The translations under genes and the position numbers were made by a program. The notes under the pieces were generated by a model. It did not search any database, was not told where the DNA came from, and worked only from the letters and a program-made list of their open reading frames with translations. This document shows positions 36,219 to 46,900 of a stretch of 64,000 nucleotides of DNA, piece by piece. The DNA is from Glandiceps talaboti. Taxonomy: Eukaryota; Hemichordata; Enteropneusta; Spengelidae. Within the stretch, counting starts at the first letter, position 1. Each line of letters starts with the position of its first letter. The stretch spans positions 32,231,676 through 32,295,675 of the forward strand of contig NC_135550.1 of assembly GCF_964340395.1 (NCBI RefSeq). The letters run 5' to 3'.

Positions 36219-37104
36219 GTAACGAGTGTTTGCTTTATGAACGATTATATCTAGCCGGGTATTGCTGACATCTGCCGACAGTATAGGTCAGCACAAAGTT
36301 CCTCTATCACCATAAGGAGACAACCTTCTCTTGCATGACAATTTCATTAATATATTGTGATTGTTTTCTTTGATTCAAATCGCTAAACGTTTGGATGTAG
36401 ATATAATGTAGTTTGAAATGTTCTTTTAACAGTTGAGTTGTGTCATGATGTGATGTGATGTGATGATGTTGCTGTGCACATCAACTTTTTTACAACGTTG
36501 TACATTTGCATTCAATGTGGATATACACCAACCAGTATTCGTGTCTTTACTCAGTTTAATGTTTCCACATTTATTGTTGATTACAGAGAGAATGTTGGAT
36601 GCTGTCCATGACATAACTATAGGATATCCTCAGAATATCGTACAGAATGAACACGATGTGGTTATGGGCAACTTTCCACGTGAAATACATTTCCATATCA
36701 AACGCCATCCCGTTGACACACTGCCCTCTAGTGAGGAAGGACTTCAAGATTGGTGTGAGCAACGGTGGAGAGAGAAAGAAGATATCCTGGAAGAATTCTA
36801 CAAGAGGAAAGAATTCCCAAACGTAGAAAACGTGGAAGTGGGAATGAACAAGAAACTAAAGCTTGCATACCTTACATCGATATTATTCTATTCAATTGGC
36901 AGTGTTGTGTATGTGTGGTGGATATTGACCACCAAATTCGGATTTCTCTACTTTTCTACAGTTGCCATTGTTTTCTTTCTCGTACCTGATAGGATATTTG
37001 GAGGACTCGATAAACTCGAGATGTTGTGGTACCGGAATAAAAATAAATTGTATGACATTTTCTTGAGGCGTAGTCTGGGACAAAAGAAACAGAGAACGGA
37101 ATAA
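33317..37104 (+). CDS. LCLAT1: lysocardiolipin acyltransferase 1-like, copy 3
   Basis: Coding exons: 33317-33499, 34621-34630 (microexon), 35139-35327, 35597-35728, 35912-36043 and 36587-37104; 387 residues. All exon lengths equal those of copy 1. Catalytic NHRTRLDW (90-97), GWAMQ, FPEGTD (169-174) and NPRTKGF are present, as are the N-terminal hydrophobic segment and two C-terminal membrane segments. The last intron uses a GC donor (AAAG then GCAAGTG). Exons 2, 3 and the middle of exon 5 are almost identical to copy 2, while exons 1 and 4 are clearly diverged. The predicted role is the same as for the other copies; three intact copies imply expansion, possibly with different expression or substrates. 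Confidence 0.93.
34621..34630 (+). CDS. LCLAT1: 10-nt microexon of LCLAT1-like copy 3
   Basis: GGATGTCTCG lies between the acceptor CATCTTTTCAAG and the donor GTAAGT. It reads Gly-Cys-Leu plus the first base of Glu, as in copy 2. Confidence 0.85.
34926..35012. repeat. (TTTG)n/(TTGG)n microsatellite
   Basis: TTTG blocks interrupted by TTGG and TG runs, in the second intron of LCLAT1-like copy 3, about 130 bp before exon 2. Confidence 0.9.
35338..35534. repeat. (TATG)n (GT)n (TATG)n microsatellite
   Basis: Starts ten bases after the exon 2 donor and fills about three quarters of the 269-bp intron 3 of LCLAT1-like copy 3. An ORF running through it into exon 3 is an artefact. Confidence 0.95.
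36044..36045 (+). promoter_or_regulatory. GC-AG intron donor, last intron of LCLAT1-like copy 3
   Basis: The exon ends AGAAAAG and the intron begins GCAAGTG. In copies 1 and 2 the homologous position reads GTAAGTG. The phase and the downstream acceptor TTACAG are the same, so splicing here should use a GC donor, whose usual strong context (AG then GCAAGT) is present. Confidence 0.8.
36134..36214. repeat. (GT)n microsatellite
   Basis: Long dinucleotide run in the last intron of LCLAT1-like copy 3, downstream of the GC donor. Confidence 0.95.
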
Positions 37105-37404
37105 AGACCTAAACACCTAAAAGTTTAGGTTTTAGAGTACCAAATTTGTATTATTGCAAAAGTTAATTTTACCTTGCATGTAAAGCCGTGACTTTATTGA
37201 TACCATCCTTTGTTTTGTAACTATGTAGGTTCGCTTTATTTGTTGCTTGTCTTGCATGTGTGGGTGCTTGTATTGTATAATTTTCACACAATGAGCTTTA
37301 CCTCATACCGATGGGGATGGGTGGAGGAGGAGAGTTTATACGACATGGTATAATTAGAGGGTCCCATATCCTTTCTATATTGATGGAAGGTGATAAGGAA
37401 ATCG

Positions 37405-37410
37405 AATAAA
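37405..37410 (+). terminator. possible poly(A) signal of LCLAT1-like copy 3
   Basis: AATAAA about 300 bp after the stop codon. A second AATAAA lies close by, near 37430. Confidence 0.4.
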
Positions 37411-38254
37411 ATGTATGATTTCAAAATGAATAAAACGGATGAATACATAATTAGACAATATGGATTAAAGAATATGGACAACCCAAACATTGTCGTGAAA
37501 GAGTACGTAAATCTCAAAATCTCCCCTACCACCAGAGATGCGCTGATCTTATACTGTAATGGTGCCATTTAACTTTATAATAAATTTAAATACAGATTAT
37601 TTTCTGATACATAATGGTAATGTCTTGTAAAGCGGGAAATAATTGTTCGAAAGAGTCTGAATAGCCTAAAAATTGACTTTAAGAGTAAAAAACCTCCAGA
37701 GCTTAGGTGGAATGGAGGCTCCTAACACCCCCCTCATGAGAAGTGGACGTACCTCCTTAAGCTCTTCCCCCTAACTTTTACTGTCAAGATGCTAATAAAC
37801 TTTTTTTTGTAATGTTTCAGTCCCTATTTAGCAAGATTAGTTACTAATTATATTGTGAGGTATTTGATATGCGCACAGAAATAAGTGTTACGGAATAAGT
37901 GATGGGACCAACCTGTTTTAGGTTTTACAGAGAGGGGATCAGACATTTTGTCGGCCCGATGGAAACATCCATCGACCAAGACCCCCCCCCCCCCCACATC
38001 CCACCAACCAACCACCACCACCCCTGCCCGGTTGGTCAAAATAGCCACTCTATACGTTATGGAAGAGTAACTTGTTCCAAGAACACTTTTGAAAATGTGT
38101 TGTAATTTCTATTTGTGCATTTGAACACAATTTGTATAAAAAAATCTTTAGAACTCTAGTTTGTTAGTGTAATTTACCCTCCCGTACCCTCTTCAAAGGC
38201 ATGACTGAGTTATTATAAAGTGTTATGTATTACATTTTAATACACAAACAAACA

Positions 38255-38255
<1 letters not shown>

Positions 38256-38321
<66 letters not shown>
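38256..38321. repeat. (TCAA)n microsatellite
   Basis: About sixteen TCAA units. Confidence 0.95.
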
Positions 38322-38322
<1 letters not shown>

Positions 38323-38398
38323 CGTCATCTGAAATGTGAACAACATATGTATGTATAATTATCAAGATGATCATTTTGCTGTAAACGATGACTAAAAC

Positions 38399-38400
<2 letters not shown>

Positions 38401-38490
<90 letters not shown>
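38401..38490. repeat. (GA)n microsatellite
   Basis: About 45 uninterrupted GA units. Confidence 0.95.
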
Positions 38491-38492
<2 letters not shown>

Positions 38493-38647
38493 CACCCGTG
38501 ACATGGACGAAAAGCTATCCTCCAAAGTCTGTAAATTTCCCCAGACGAGTGTGGGCGTGGGCTGGGTGTGGGGCTATGAGTCATATCGTATGACACGAAG
38601 CTATATCGTTTGGTTTTTACCTTCCATAAGAGAAGATTATGTTATGC

Positions 38648-38794
<147 letters not shown>

Positions 38795-39651
38795 AATACC
38801 ATTATTTAAAAAACTACTGTATATTATATTATGTACTTATTTGCCAGAGGTCGAAATGAAAAGAAAATTTACATATCAAGTGAGGAAAATGGATTAGTTA
38901 AGTAGACACATCGGCAATGAAAAAAAAATAAAGTATAGATTCTAATAAAAACTTGGTACACATCTTCTATTATGATAATGGACAGAACTGATTAGGTTTT
39001 GATACAGTAATGGTTCATTTGCACAATTAATGGTTTTCAGTAATGTAGCTGTAACTTGAGAATGCTTATTTCAAATTCAATATAATTTGGTGCATACGTC
39101 ATCTATAACAAAGTGTACACGTCTTTTAAAGCTTGTTGTTATGGTTTTTAGTTTTAATGAGTAGTCTACAACATTAATGATTTTCATTAACTATGCTGTA
39201 TCTTAATTTCAAGATTCAAAATTATAGTGTGAGCAGTCTATAAAAGGTCTGTTGCTGAAGATGATATACATATTCGGCATTAAATAAATAGAAACGAAAC
39301 ATGGAGGTTGGAAAAGACAGACTACATATGTAGTCATAAAAATCACATTAGCCAACTTCAAAGGTAAAAGCTGGGGGCAAACCGATCCATAGTACACTGA
39401 AACATGTACATCGTCACACCGTAACACGCATTGTAACATCCGGGGTACGGCGAAACCAAGACTTGCGCAAAACAAACAGCTACACGACACACATCAGTAA
39501 CATTGCAGTACGTGTGGCCAGGCGGTCCTGTGAACGTCTGTTTGAAAATTTAGTGCTCATTTTCGCTCATTTTTTTCATACGCTGTATTTTAACATATGT
39601 TTGAATACTAAATTTATATTAATATAGATGATTTCATTTGTTTTGTTACAG

Positions 39652-39792
39652 AAAGGCGAACTTCAACTTAGGATTTTCGGATCCATAGCAAATTTAGTCT
39701 GGCCAAGGCATTGCGTCCAGCTACCTGCCACTTTTCTTGTTTTTATATTTTTCACCATTTCAAAGTGTTTATGTCTAATTTGAGTTGTACAG
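39652..39792 (+). other. candidate non-coding leader exon upstream of eIF5
   Basis: A 141-bp segment lies between an acceptor (CATTTGTTTTGTTACAG) and a strong donor (TTGTACAG then GTAAGG). It would suit an internal 5'-UTR exon of eIF5, whose leader continues at 40682. A 43-codon frame crosses it but resembles nothing I know. Confidence 0.35.
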
Positions 39793-40681
39793 GTAAGGAC
39801 CTTCGTTTAATGAAATTTTTAGTGGTGAATATGTTACTGACGAAGTCGATTTGATCCATAACGGTGGCCATATGTTACGAGGCATGTCGAGCATGCTTTC
39901 AACAAAAATTCAAGATGGCGTATCAACTAGTCTGTCACAGGACACGAGTCTTATCAGAAAACAATGCCTATTAGCCGAGACATGCGTACCCCAAGAGTTT
40001 AAACTGTCGTTGCCTGTAACTATAATGTAAACTGTGGTTTTTATGGGGACTTTCGGGTTTCCAAACTGAAGAATAATGCGTTTTGATGGAGTAACATGGC
40101 TACAAGTTCGAGAACAGTTCAATGCATGTGTCGTGCAATGCATCTCATTTTGTCTATGCGCTTACCATTGTGTATTGTCCGCAGCTGGCGCATATTGCGT
40201 ACGTGTGGTTCTTGACCTTTCCCCTAGGTATAATCTGAGGATTTCGCAATCACAGGATGACGACTTCAGTGATATAAATTTGTCTACAACAAATTTGATA
40301 GTTTGATTTGTGTATGCTGTCAGTAAAGTATTTTCATTTTATACTGTATATACATGATCATAATTCCACAATGTCAAAATATGACATCACTATATATACG
40401 ATAATATTACTAGATAGTAACACTATGTTTTAGTCAGGTATCAAATCACAGTTTCTTCTTTTAAGTTAAAAGGAAGTATGGATATAACTGACTTGTGATT
40501 GTCTCCTACAACCACATCTATTCCAAACTTAGTGTAGGCAGTGATGGCGAGTAAATGTAAATTCTGCTAAGAAATTTACTTCCTGCCCGCCCACTCAACT
40601 TCAAGTTTGTGGTACATTACTCATGTTGGAAATGGAGGGAAATCACAAGTAAATTCAAGAAATGATTTTGGTTTCTTTCAG

Positions 40682-40865
40682 GTGTATTGGTGAGCCCTGT
40701 AGAGCCACTTTCTCAACCACATCATTGTTTGAGTCGAACAAGCCCATATAGGTGTATGAATGTCCCTCTTTACTGCAACATTCGATCAAATCATATGTCA
40801 AAATATTCCACGAGTACGAAGAGAAATAAACATAAACCCAGAATAAGTCCAACAAATAAACCAAG
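40682..40865 (+). promoter_or_regulatory. eIF5 5' UTR segment with upstream AUGs
   Basis: Follows the acceptor GGTTTCTTTCAG and runs into the eIF5 start codon. It contains AUGs at 40756, 40760 and 40795. None has a purine at -3 or G at +4. The main AUG at 40866 (CCAAGATGG) has near-ideal context. Neither uORF frame is in frame with the main ORF. Confidence 0.6.
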
Positions 40866-40932
40866 ATGGCGCTCAACGTCAACCGCAATGTCACTGACCA
40901 GTTTTACAGATATAAAATGCCTCGCCTCATAG
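40756..40932 (+). CDS. overlapping upstream ORF in the eIF5 leader
   Basis: A 58-codon frame opens at a poor-context AUG (TGTATGA) and ends in TAG at 40930-40932, 67 nt inside the eIF5 coding region and out of frame with it. A second uORF starts at 40760 and ends at 40846. Metazoan eIF5 mRNAs are known to limit their own translation through inhibitory uORFs whose weak start codons are used more when eIF5 is abundant. This arrangement fits that model. The peptide itself is probably not functional. Confidence 0.5.
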   Translation: MNVPLYCNIRSNHMSKYSTSTKRNKHKPRISPTNKPRWRSTSTAMSLTSFTDIKCLAS

Positions 40933-43900
40933 CAAAGGTTAGTATTCTTTATGTTCCATGAGTATTGCCTAGTTTCAATTTTTTCCATGTATGTGTGGAT
41001 CTTTTTTCTACAGGTACATGCACATAAAAGATAATGTAAGAGAAACATTCAGCTTGTCCATGTCTTTGTTTATATTGGCTTTAGATCAAGTTTTATTATA
41101 TCAAAATTCTGGTGAAGTATATGGAAAAACTATATTAAGAGGGGTTCTTTTGTGTGCATGTTTGCCATGTCACTGGTATGGCTAGTGTGAACTGAATAAA
41201 TCTACCCATGGTTCCCTGTCATTTTATTTGTGTTTCCAACCCAGTATTTTAGAAAACTATATGGGATTTTACATGTGTGTGCTAGTATTTAACTATATGT
41301 AGTTTGTATCTGTACATGTTCACCTGTTTTACATGTACGTACATGTATGCCACAAATCTGTAACATTGCTCTCAGGCAATTACAAAAAGTGAAGCCTTTT
41401 CCATGATATACATGTAGACGTCGTGTTTTATAAAATTGTATTTAGGATTATCTGTCAGATTTGTTGACTGACAAGTGTAATTCACTACCATCTAATGTGA
41501 CATCTCAACTGTTCACAGTCTATGGCATTTTGAAACAGTTGTCACAGCAACCATCTTGAAGATACCATTTCAATGATGCAGTACCCTAGACTGTAAAGTC
41601 TTCACAATAGACATTTTAGTTCACAAGTACAAACCATGGTTAGATAAAATGGTTTTTGCACCGTACACAGTGTCATTGAAAGTTAATTTGTTGTGGAATA
41701 TTGGCTTTTTATGTTTTTCCCCCCAACCAATGCAGAGCTGAATTACAGTAGAGCCGGACAAAATAAGATTATTGTTTACTTAATGTTGAAAGATGAAAAT
41801 TATTGTTGAAAAATGGGAATGAAAGATATGTGGAAAACTAAAATAGTCCCAAAGTCAAAGGAGATTTCATGTTAGTAACATCTGACTCAAAGTCATACAG
41901 AATCAGTGGTGCTTGTAGCCCCAGGGATTTCAGACATGCCATCAAGATAGCAAGGTTTCAAGGTTCTAGTTGATTACAGAATTGTATTGTTCTCAACAAA
42001 TTTATTCAAGTTTATTACATCATTACATATATTACTTTTGAAAATGAACTCAATAGACTGGAAATTAGGTGTTTTAAGTTAAAATAACCTAGTGAATAAT
42101 CTAGGGGGGAAAGTCAGGAAGTTTTGAATATAACAAATGACCATGCTCACCATCTAATTTGCATTTCAAATGTTCTTTTTAGTGATATGATATGTAGTGC
42201 CTTGTAGAATAGATGAAATTGATTGTTTTCAGATGTAAACAACACCATACATTTTTGAACAAAAATGAAAAGCTGACAATTGATGAATGTGTCCTTTTTC
42301 TGATGCAACTTGCTTTGAATAAATTTATGGACTGATTCCATGTTTTAAGCTTTTGAGAGAATTTACTATTTTAATGCAGGGGTGCTCCAAATCTTAGTAC
42401 ATATGTTACTTTGCCAATTTTTTGAGTAGAAAATTGTAGTTTTGTTAATGCTGGTACAAGGAGGTCTATGTCCCAAGGCTTTATACTGGGTTCCCTCAAA
42501 AATCATGGTTTAAGGAATGTATCTAACACGTCATGCCAATTGTCAAACCGTAGCAAACCACTGTTGTGAGATTTTGTATTTTTCTGAAAAATGGAGAGAT
42601 GTGTATGTACTGGTGTAAAGCAATTACTGCAGTTTTGTAAGAATGGTACGTTATTCACTTAATTGGGAGCATGAACCCCATTGCACATTAAAAACATAGC
42701 AAAACAGGTATATAGTGAACAATTTATTGGCATTCTTGTGTAGCAAAAATTTAAATTCTGTATCTTTTGAAATGTATGATTGTCATAACCTCAGACTTTG
42801 TCAGTTTGAACTCTAAATTAACTCATACTTCCTAATTTAATGTATTGTTAGGTGATTTCCAAAGACTAATGACAGCATGCGATGAAACAGGGAAAATCAT
42901 AACAAAAACCCAATTTCAATGATTTACTGAAATTGAATTTATGATTTCATCACATTTTTATCTACAGTGTTTGAGGACATTGTAATGAATGTCAGAATAT
43001 TGAAATATGTCAGTGTATTAAGGCCAAAAAAAAATAAAAATCTGGTTCTGGTCAGGGTAAACTTTCTAAAGTGGTGCGACGACGCGCGTTTTTTTTTTTT
43101 TCCTAATTTTTTTTTTTTTTGGCAAATTAGTAAATACACATTTTTGACACTTTACATGCTCTCGGAAGATGTCATACAACTCTGGAAGTTGGCACTGTTG
43201 TATGGCAAGTTTTGATACGATGCGGATCAATCATCCATCAGGGCATCACTAGTCACATTTACAAATTTATCTTATCGCCCAGTGATTTGCAGTTATAATC
43301 CCGATTTGCAGTTATAATCCCATCCAAGATAATGAGTCTTGCCTTGCAACCACTGTATAATGTCATTGTGCAACTTGCAACGTTAAATAACGAGAAATAG
43401 GTCTGTCCAACGGACGTAGAGGAGGCAGTGTTTTCTTTCGAGCACCGTCCATCATCAGTCTGATACGCAGTCTGTATACGGTACGATGTTTGACACGTCT
43501 TTCCAACTCATCGCAGATGGAAAGACGTGTCGAACATCGTAGCGCATACATCCAGAGCTAACTGCTTACGCTACAGGAAAATCTTTGTATTCAGAAGGCA
43601 GAACGAAACGATCACCAGAACTAAGAACACCTCGAAAGTCAGCTGAATTGATATCAACATTTCGATTGCTCACGACGTACTCAAACTTCTGACATTTTCG
43701 AAACATGTGAGCGGTTTACCACCTAGCACAGTGAACACACTATTTCCCGTGATTCCCATCAACCACGCTCATCGTACATATTACGTACACATATCGTACG
43801 GGGGATTATGGGTATGCAACAGTACTAGAAGAAAAGGGTACCCGTTACCAAATAGAAGTGCGCCATCACACGAGTTAAATTTTTTCCGCTAGCCTTGCAT

Positions 43901-46900
43901 ACAGTGTTGATCGACGGGGAATTGTAAATAAGGAACGGGAAAGCAAAAATTATCGGAAAAAAAAGGATCGACGCGGGGGTATTCAGGGCACGCGCGCGCT
44001 GACCAGAACCAGACATATTTTTTTTTTTGGCCTAATGGTGTAACTGTTCATCCTTCCTACATGTGTCTGCCTGTCACATTCTCAAAGTTACTAGTTTTGT
44101 CTATGATTGTGTTAATAATAATAATTTAATAATAATAATAATAATAATAATTTATTCCCACGTACGAAATTTGATTACAGAACAGAACAAAATATCCTTA
44201 TGTATATACATAAACATGTTATTCGGGAAAAGGGTGTGGAAGTAGTTGTTACACAACTAATCGAAATTGTTCATCCTAACTGCCTGTCAGATTCTCAGAG
44301 TTACTAGTTTCAGCTAACTTGTTACTAGTTTCAGCTAACCTGTTACTAGTTTCAGCTAACTTGTTACTAGTTTCAGCTAACTTGTTACTAGTTTCAGCTA
44401 ACCTGTTACTAGTTTCAGCTAACATGTTACTAGTTTCAGCTAACTTGTTACTAGTTTCAGCTAACTTGTTACTAGTTTCAGCTAACTTGTTACTAGTTTC
44501 AGCTAACATTTTTTGGTTTATCTGTACCTACATTTACTGTTAGGGGCCTTTTGTTTAAAACTTAAGAAGTATTAAAATTGTCGGAGTTATTTTTTAGATT
44601 AGGTTATTTTTACATACCATAACCACTGCTAAATTTTGACACCTTGCGTTGTAATTTGTTCAGCAAAGTATGTCTGTACCTTAGAGACATGCAATGAGGA
44701 ATTGAAGTGTACTCAGCTGTAGATCTCAAAGACATGAAAACACAGGATGATAGTATCTAACAGTGTGGCATTTAATTGTTTGTCTGGTGGTTGATAGTCT
44801 TTTTATGCTACTTCCTAAAAAAGACAGATTGTCAACTGAAGATGGTGTATGCAGTAATGTTGATTACTGGGTATCTAGGTTTTAATTGTCTAATGGGCTC
44901 ATCCCACATGACATCCATGCTAAAACAGAAATGCTAGATGTATTCTAAGCATGTGACATGCATAATTTATCACTTGTAGGAAATCATGTGCAGGTGATAG
45001 GATTGTCGGAACACCTTGTTTTAAGGTCTTTTAAGAAACTATTTCCTTTAGGAACAAACTAAAGGATTTTGTCACCCTACTACAGATGTCTGTGAACTGT
45101 TGTAATTTATACAAGTGTAAATTCACAGACAGATTTGAGAATAATCTATTCTGGTCAAATTTGTTACAAGAGTAAATAATTTATTACTGTTTAATCACCC
45201 ACCACTGGTAGTAATGAGTGACTGGAGACTTTAAAAGCTTGTTTGGCAATTTAATGTAATACACCAACATTAGGCTGAAGACTAGGAATGCTTACAAAAT
45301 TAGAACAATTTATGAAATTGGCACACCAGATGACTCATAGAGTATGTGGTATTAAAAAGTACATGGTGCCTTTGTTACAGGGCCGTAGTCCAGTTTGTTT
45401 AGGTTGAGAACAGTGCATGGCAAACTCTTTGTGAATGTTGTTGTATTGCTTCTATATAGCATACAAATATACAGTCCACAGAAAGCAGACATCATGGATA
45501 AGTAAGGATTATACTAAACTAGTTCAGTGTGGTCTATAGGTGTCATTTCTAGAATAATCACAATGATTTCTCCTCAAAGATATCTGAAGGAAACTTGTCA
45601 GTTTTATAAGAAACACACCTATTTGTTAACACGGTTCAACAGTTCGGAAACAGTGTATGCAACTGTTGGAAATGTGACATATCGATATTGGTTCAACCCT
45701 GGACAGTGTTGATGCCTTGTGGATAGGTATAAGCAAGCAGTTTCAAATGCTGATATCTAATCTGTCATGGAACTTAATGTGTAGCAAACACAGACACCTG
45801 GCAGTATGCCAAGCTAGTATCATATAAAGCAGCATTCATTCCTCCTCTTTTAATGTACAATTTATTGAGATATCAACTAATGATCATTTGATGACCCCAG
45901 CTGTCAAAGGAAAATAATGATGTCATTGGTGTGCAAAATTTATATGAAAGCAACTGATTGTTATTAGATATATATTGTACATTTATTTGCATGTGTTTGA
46001 AACTATGGTTTGGATGCTGTATTAATAATGTAGTATGATACAGTTTTATACCTAGATATTTTCCAGGGAATATTTTCCATGGGAGTAATTGTTGTTAAAA
46101 ACATAAACCCTGAACATAATGGACATTTACACATGATGTAACAAAGAGTAGCTTCAAATATCACTAAATATATCATTACAATTATTGTGCTGGCTTGGCA
46201 TATAGACAGTACCGTAACCTGTTATATTTATAGATTTATTTTGCATTATTTATAATTCAAAGATGACACAGGTGTGTAGTGGCAGAGGAAGATCATAATG
46301 AGAGACAGATAACCTAAATAGATTTTATGATTGCAAAATACTAAGATGGTTTGAATGATTATCGAAGTGATATATGTATCTACAGTATCGTTGCTGTTTT
46401 CAAGTCTGGAGAAACAATCATTTTTGTGGCGTTTCTTAGTGAAATAGCACCAAGTTAGTGACGTTACATAGTTGTGAGAGTGTAAAATTATACTGGTTAT
46501 TACCAAGAATGAATGACATAATGGTAGAACCTTCTCCACTCATAAGTATATGTTCATGTTTATGAATTTTGATCAGTTTGCTGAATTTACAGAATCAGAG
46601 GGCAGGAGATGTGTGACTATGCATAATGTATGTAACCTAGATACATACATTGCTGTTGTTTGTGTGTGCGATTAATAACATCAGTGGACTAATTCCAGAC
46701 ATGGAATGTTTGGGAATTCATGTCACATTACACCATTGGTGTAAACATAGGCCTGCCATGTTGTCACTGCAATGAATGGATACACTGTTGACATCGCAGA
46801 CAAACAGACTGAAAACTAGACAAGTAGAAGGGCTCACAAGCAGAATTAATGATGATTTCCCAGCCAGTATTTGCATTTTTATCCAGTTTTTAATCTGGAA

